Assembly: GCF_036038375.1 (NCBI RefSeq)
Contig: NZ_CP107935.1
Span: 9,920,001 to 9,984,000 of the forward strand
Direction of reading: 5' to 3'
Origin: Streptomyces sp. NBC_00414
Lineage (GTDB): Bacteria; Actinomycetota; Actinomycetes; Streptomycetales; Streptomycetaceae
DNA: 64,000 nt
Part shown: positions 58,755-64,000 of the stretch, piece after piece
Layout: every line of letters begins with the position of its first letter
How positions within the stretch are numbered: the stretch's first letter is position 1
The notes under the pieces: generated by a model
The model's input: only the letters and a program-made list of their open reading frames with translations
Database searches by the model: none
What the model was told of the DNA's origin: nothing
Position numbers and translations under genes: made by a program

Positions 58755-59849
58755 TCAGGGAAGCTCGTAGTTCTCGTTCAGCGCCGCCCCTGCTTCAGGG
58801 TGTGTCTGGTCGTAGCCGCGCGCGTCGCACTGCAGGCCGCCGACGACACAGTGGCCGACCAGCGCGTTGAGGGTGGGCGCGTCCCAGGCGTTGAAGAAGT
58901 CGTAGTGGAACGACCAGCTCGGCCCGCTGGCCAGCCTGACCTGGGAAAGATCGCCGTTGACGGGGAAGGCCATCTTGAACTCGATCATCGGCAGGGCGAC
59001 CGGGTGGCTCGCCGGGCAGATGTTGTTGTTCGTTCCGGGGTTGACCACGGGATAGGACATGTGGCTCTTGTGGTCCGGTGTGTCCAGGTACCGGCCGTCC
59101 CAGCAACTGGGCGCCTGGAAGCGGATGTTGAGCTGGACGTCCGGACGGCTTGGGCAGTTCTTCGGGAACTCGACGTTGAAGAAGCTGTCGCCGCACTCCC
59201 AGCCCTCGACGAAACCGCGGTGCGCACGGAACTCCGCCGCGCTCTGGGTCGGGCTGCCCACGAGGAACCGCAGCCCCTTGGGGAAGGACCGCACACTCGT
59301 GTAGTCGGTGACGCCCGCCTTGTAGTAGATGACCTGCGGGCCGACGGGCCGTACGGGCTGGTCCCCCTTGAAGAGCGTGGGCATCCAGTAACCGGACTTG
59401 TCACCGGGCGCGTTGCAGGTGGTGGTGGACCCGCCGAGCGAGTCCGTCGTGCTGTTCGCGTTCGTCGACCGGTTGCCCATGAAGGTGTGGTCGTGGGACT
59501 TGCCCGGCTGCTGCGGATAGACGATCGGGTCGTCCGGCTTGGTGTGGCTCACCGAACAGTTGGCCTGGAACTCGTGGAAGTAGCGGTGGGGCGGTTCCTT
59601 CGTGGACGGCTGGACACCGGTCACCGGCGGGTTCGCGGGGATGTAGCCGTCACCGTCCGGGTCCTCGGGGGAGGCGGCGGTCGACACCGCCATGGTGTGG
59701 CCCGCGTGCTTGACGGCGAACACCGCCGAAGCGTCGTCCGGGGCTGGGGGTGTGCCGGCGGTGGCCGCTACGCCGCCCAGACCGAGTGTGGTCAGCAGTA
59801 GGGCGCCGGCGATCAGGCTTCCTGAGACGATCTGCGATCTCCGTGGCAT
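58755..59849 (-). CDS. Secreted DUF1996-domain protein
   Basis: 364 residues. The signal peptide (PRRSQIVSGSLIAGALLLTTLGLGG) ends near 35. The DUF1996 domain spans about 90-350, with ANCSVSHTKPDDPIVYPQQPGKSHDHTFMGN, where the SHDH and HT histidines suggest metal binding, and later PSCWDGRYLDTPDHKSHMSYP. The family is found in fungi, often with a WSC carbohydrate-binding domain, and in Streptomyces; its function is unknown. A perfect GAGCGCTC palindrome lies 92 bases upstream of the ATG at 59849 (AGGAGG site), placing it under the LacI regulator. An oxidative or binding role on glucan is speculation. Confidence 0.88.
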   Translation of the reverse strand: MPRRSQIVSGSLIAGALLLTTLGLGGVAATAGTPPAPDDASAVFAVKHAGHTMAVSTAASPEDPDGDGYIPANPPVTGVQPSTKEPPHRYFHEFQANCSVSHTKPDDPIVYPQQPGKSHDHTFMGNRSTNANSTTDSLGGSTTTCNAPGDKSGYWMPTLFKGDQPVRPVGPQVIYYKAGVTDYTSVRSFPKGLRFLVGSPTQSAAEFRAHRGFVEGWECGDSFFNVEFPKNCPSRPDVQLNIRFQAPSCWDGRYLDTPDHKSHMSYPVVNPGTNNNICPASHPVALPMIEFKMAFPVNGDLSQVRLASGPSWSFHYDFFNAWDAPTLNALVGHCVVGGLQCDARGYDQTHPEAGAALNENYELP

Positions 59850-60250
59850 GGAGACCTCCTGAAGACGTCGATGGGGGAGTGGTGTGCGGGGGCGGCCGGT
59901 GAGACGGGCCGCGCAAGCGGGAGATCCTTGGGAGACCAGCGGGAGAGCGCTCTCCCGTGACGGAGTGTTGAGGCGGGAGCACAAGAGTGTCAAGAGATCT
60001 GACGGAAGGGGCGGCTGGTTTCTCTTGATTACCTCTTGAACACGCCACCGAGCGGAAGATCAGCCACCAGTCAGGTGAAAGTCAGTCAAATACGCCTGAA
60101 AGCGCAGGACTTACTGAATGGTGAGCAGCAACTTCCGCTACTCCGGTCGCAACTCTTGACGCGCGGTTCACACGGATGAAGCATGCAACGGCGAGAGAGC
60201 GCTCCCCCAACCCCCCACCGTTCGTTTCCTGAACCAGGAGAGTCGCGCCC
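59850..60250. promoter_or_regulatory. 401-base divergent regulatory region with two LacI-type sites
   Basis: It separates the DUF1996 gene (minus) from the GH55 gene (plus). The perfect palindrome GGGAGAGCGCTCTCCC is at 59941-59956; a second core GAGCGCTC within GAGAGAGCGCTCCCC is at 60197-60204, 47 bases before the GH55 ATG. Near 60157 a TTGACG hexamer may be the -35 of the GH55 promoter. No gene lies here. Confidence 0.75.
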
Positions 60251-62053
<1,803 letters not shown>

Positions 62054-62083
62054 ACGGGCACCCGCCCGCCGTCCGTGCGTCAT

Positions 62084-62129
62084 GCCGTCCCGTCTCCGTC
62101 CCCGATCGCGGGGGCGAAGGCGGGACGGC
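62084..62129 (+). terminator. Terminator-like hairpin after GH55
   Basis: GCCGTCCCG (62084-62092) pairs with CGGGACGGC (62121-62129), with further GC-rich pairing inside. It starts 30 bases after the GH55 stop. Confidence 0.6.
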
Positions 62130-62247
62130 TGTGCATTCCCTCCACCTCACTCCCGGAGCCGCAGATCCATTGCCAACTCCCGGCGTCGCCCCTAACCTCA
62201 CATCGTCTCCATCCGTGAACTTCATTCGCCTACACGAACGAGGATCG

Positions 62248-63558
62248 ATGGGCAGAGTATCGATGGACAACCGACTTCGCCGGGTCGCGGTGCTGACGGC
62301 AGTGGCCCTTTTCGTCGGCCTGCTGACCCCGGCCGCCTCCGCCCACCCGACGGCGGCCCACCCGAGGACGGCGCCGCCCGGGACCGCACAGCCCAGGACC
62401 GTCGTCCTCGACGGCGGGCGGCTCCAGCAGACCAAGGTCCGCTTCCAGCACGGCGACCCCCGGCTTCGAAGAGCCGTCACGAATCTGACCGGGCGGGCCG
62501 ACAAATGGCTCGATCAGGGCCCTTGGACGGTCGTCGACAAGCCCAGGCCCGCACCGAGCGGCGACGTCCACGACTATCTGAGCCAGGCCCCCTACTGGTG
62601 GCCCAGCCAGTCACCCACCGCCGACAACCCCTGGGGCTGCCCGTACGTGCAGCGGGACGGTGAGCGCAATCCCGAGGTCGACACGGGCACCGACCGGCTG
62701 GATCTGGAGAAGGTCTTCGACTCGTCGTACGACCTCGCGCTCGCCTGGCACTACACGGGGAAGCGGCAGTACGCCCAGAAGGCCGCACAGATCCTGCGGA
62801 CCTGGTTCCTGGCCCCCGCCACACGGATGAACCCGGACCTCCAGCACGCACAGTTCATCCCGTGCAAGTACGACGGCCGGGCCATCGGCATCATCGACTT
62901 CTCGCAGTCCTACACCGCGGTCCTCGACGCCGTCGCGATTCTCCAGTCCGGCGCCCCCGCCTGGACCGGCGCGGACCGGATCGGCATGAGGCAGTGGAAC
63001 AGCGACTTCCTCGACTGGCTGACGAACAGTGACTTCGGCAAGCAGGAAGGGGCCGCGGCGAACAACCACGGCACGTTCTACGACCTGTTGGTGGCAGGCC
63101 TCGCCTCCGCGACCGGCGACCAGGACCTGGCCCGCCGGACCGTGCGCGACGCGGCCGGCACGCGGATCGCTCCCCAGATCGCGGCGGACGGGAGCCAGCC
63201 GCAGGAGCTCGCCCGGACCAGGAGCTGGCACTACTCGACCTTCGACCTCGTCGCGTACACCAGACTCGCCGCGATCGGGCAGCACGTCGGCGTGGACCTG
63301 TGGCGCTACCGGGGACCGGACGGACAAAGTCTCTTCAAAGCCGTGCGCTACCTGCTTCCCGCGGCGACGGGACGCGCCGTCTGGCCGCACCCCGAGCTGG
63401 AATTCCGCCGGTTCGCGGCAAGCGACGTCGTCCACGCGGCGGCGGACGCGGGCGACGGTGCGGCAAGGAAGGCCGTGCCGCTGCTGGAGGAACCGCCGGG
63501 CGGAGACCTGTGGGCCCTACGACCCGCGGCGGAGCAACTCGACTCCATAACCGGCTGA
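62248..63558 (+). CDS. Secreted alginate-lyase-like (PL5-type fold) protein
   Basis: 436 residues. The signal peptide runs to about residue 37 (LLTPAASAHP). An alpha/alpha barrel follows, with SQAPYWWPSQSPTADNPWGCPYVQRDGERNPE, SSYDLALAWHYTGKRQYAQKAAQILRTWF and AANNHGTFYDLL. The NNHG motif with its His is typical of the alginate lyase (PF05426) superfamily. In Streptomyces this protein type is common outside any alginate pathway, so the substrate may be another uronic-acid polymer. ATG 62248 has AGGA upstream; ATG 62263 is an alternative. Its position next to GH55 suggests shared regulation. Confidence 0.87.
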   Translation: MGRVSMDNRLRRVAVLTAVALFVGLLTPAASAHPTAAHPRTAPPGTAQPRTVVLDGGRLQQTKVRFQHGDPRLRRAVTNLTGRADKWLDQGPWTVVDKPRPAPSGDVHDYLSQAPYWWPSQSPTADNPWGCPYVQRDGERNPEVDTGTDRLDLEKVFDSSYDLALAWHYTGKRQYAQKAAQILRTWFLAPATRMNPDLQHAQFIPCKYDGRAIGIIDFSQSYTAVLDAVAILQSGAPAWTGADRIGMRQWNSDFLDWLTNSDFGKQEGAAANNHGTFYDLLVAGLASATGDQDLARRTVRDAAGTRIAPQIAADGSQPQELARTRSWHYSTFDLVAYTRLAAIGQHVGVDLWRYRGPDGQSLFKAVRYLLPAATGRAVWPHPELEFRRFAASDVVHAAADAGDGAARKAVPLLEEPPGGDLWALRPAAEQLDSITG

Positions 63559-63567
63559 TCCACAGCC

Positions 63568-63610
63568 CACCGAGTGACCGGCGACGGGGTTCGTCGGCGG
63601 TCACTCGGTG
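63568..63610. terminator. Bidirectional terminator hairpin
   Basis: CACCGAGTGACC (63568-63579) pairs with GGTCACTCGGTG (63599-63610), enclosing a shorter inner CGACG/CGTCG stem. It lies between the convergent stops at 63558 and 63626. Confidence 0.8.
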
Positions 63611-63625
63611 AGTCGCGGCCGACTC

Positions 63626-64000
63626 TCAACCCGCCGTGGATATACGCAACCTGATCGTGCGCGCTTCCGGGCGCAGTGCGAACTCGGGCCACACGTCCGG
63701 CCCGCACGTCCGCGAGCCGAGACCGTGCTGGGCCGCGTCGATGATCAGGTGACTCGTCGTCGACTCGCCCAGCTCGAAGGGGTGTTGCGCGAGGGCGATC
63801 TGCTGGGGGGTGTGGCGGCTGAGCGTGAAGCCGGGCCGACGCCCCCGGGCGTCGGGCAGGGCCTCGACGCGCAGCACCTCGGCGTCGCCGCTCACCAGTG
63901 TCAGCCGACGCAGCTCGGAGCGGTGCCCCGTTTCCTGCGGGCGCGCGTAGTCGACCGAGAGGTCTCCGATCGTCGAGGAGAACCGGCCCGTGCGAGCCGC
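63626..64000 (-). CDS. GH2 beta-galactosidase-type enzyme, C-terminal part only
   Basis: The gene enters from the right edge; the last 124 codons are visible. Translation reads ARTGRFSSTIGDLSVDYARPQETGHRSELRRLTL at the edge and later TSHLIIDAAQHGLGSRTCGPDVWPEF. This is the Bgal_small_N (beta-galactosidase small chain) domain of LacZ-like GH2 enzymes, with the conserved YxRPQExGxR and D-x-x-x-x-G-x-x-x-x-C-G-P motifs. The catalytic domain lies outside the window. Role is probably hydrolysis of beta-linked galactosides or related oligosaccharides. Confidence 0.88.
   Translation of the reverse strand, partial: AARTGRFSSTIGDLSVDYARPQETGHRSELRRLTLVSGDAEVLRVEALPDARGRRPGFTLSRHTPQQIALAQHPFELGESTTSHLIIDAAQHGLGSRTCGPDVWPEFALRPEARTIRLRISTAG

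Overview
The window reads as a chromosomal segment of a Streptomyces species. GC content is very high, GTG starts are common, and several gene families are typical of that genus: paired GAF-ANTAR regulators, SpoIIE-type phosphatases with STAS partners, DUF1707 and DUF1453 proteins, a SigE-family ECF factor, mycothiol-dependent isomerase-like proteins, a CASTOR/POLLUX-like channel and a GH55 glucanase. I saw no rRNA, tRNA, CRISPR array or prophage. The only mobile-element trace is a decayed IS5-type transposase. All calls come from reading the sequence and from memory of protein families; nothing was searched.

Layout. 1-2.4 kb: the start of a secreted S8 peptidase (minus strand), then a sulfur-type leader peptide with an attenuator-like hairpin ahead of a flavin monooxygenase. 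2.7-5 kb: a decaying stretch with an HTH/WD40 STAND remnant, an M23 peptidase and a broken pentapeptide-type gene. 5.5-10 kb: a MerR-like regulator and a partner-switching/antitermination set (SpoIIE phosphatase, STAS, two GAF-ANTAR proteins). 10-13.6 kb: an OmpR-type two-component system with a PepSY protein and a divergent membrane protein. 13.6-20.3 kb: an accessory cluster with four NTF2/SnoaL-like proteins, a cupin, an ABM-type protein, an aldo/keto reductase, and TetR and XRE regulators. 20.7-23.1 kb: a DUF1453 protein and a NarL-type two-component system. 23.1-25.8 kb: a two-gene unit encoding a NACHT NTPase and a small helical protein; both carry the same RHIM-like amyloid motif. 26-29 kb: an XRE-cupin regulator, a methyltransferase and a DHA2 exporter. 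29-33.2 kb: a four-gene redox/hydrolase operon divergent from a MarR gene, with a clear operator-promoter overlap. 33.4-40.7 kb: the IS5 remnant, a STAS-methyltransferase pair, an ECF factor with a beta-propeller partner, a DUF1707 protein, an RmlD-like reductase and a cold-shock gene. 40.9-51.9 kb: the ion channel, a WGR-propeller protein, an AAA ATPase, a cyclophilin, a quinone reductase-like protein and twin secreted propeller proteins. 52-64 kb: a beta-1,3-glucan utilisation locus (GH16, LacI regulator, GH3, a clan-A hydrolase with F5/8C domain, DUF1996, GH55, an alginate-lyase-like protein and the end of a GH2 enzyme), with LacI-type palindromes in front of three genes.

The most interesting observation is the NACHT/small-protein pair at 23143-25763. 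It has the architecture of a fungal NLR plus a cell-death effector: the effector carries the motif at its C-terminus and the adjacent NLR carries it at its N-terminus. The second is the number of short tandem repeats (period 6-17) in intergenic DNA. One 8-base repeat lies between the natural start codon and the body of an NTF2-like gene and puts them out of frame, which suggests a slippage switch or a recent frameshift.
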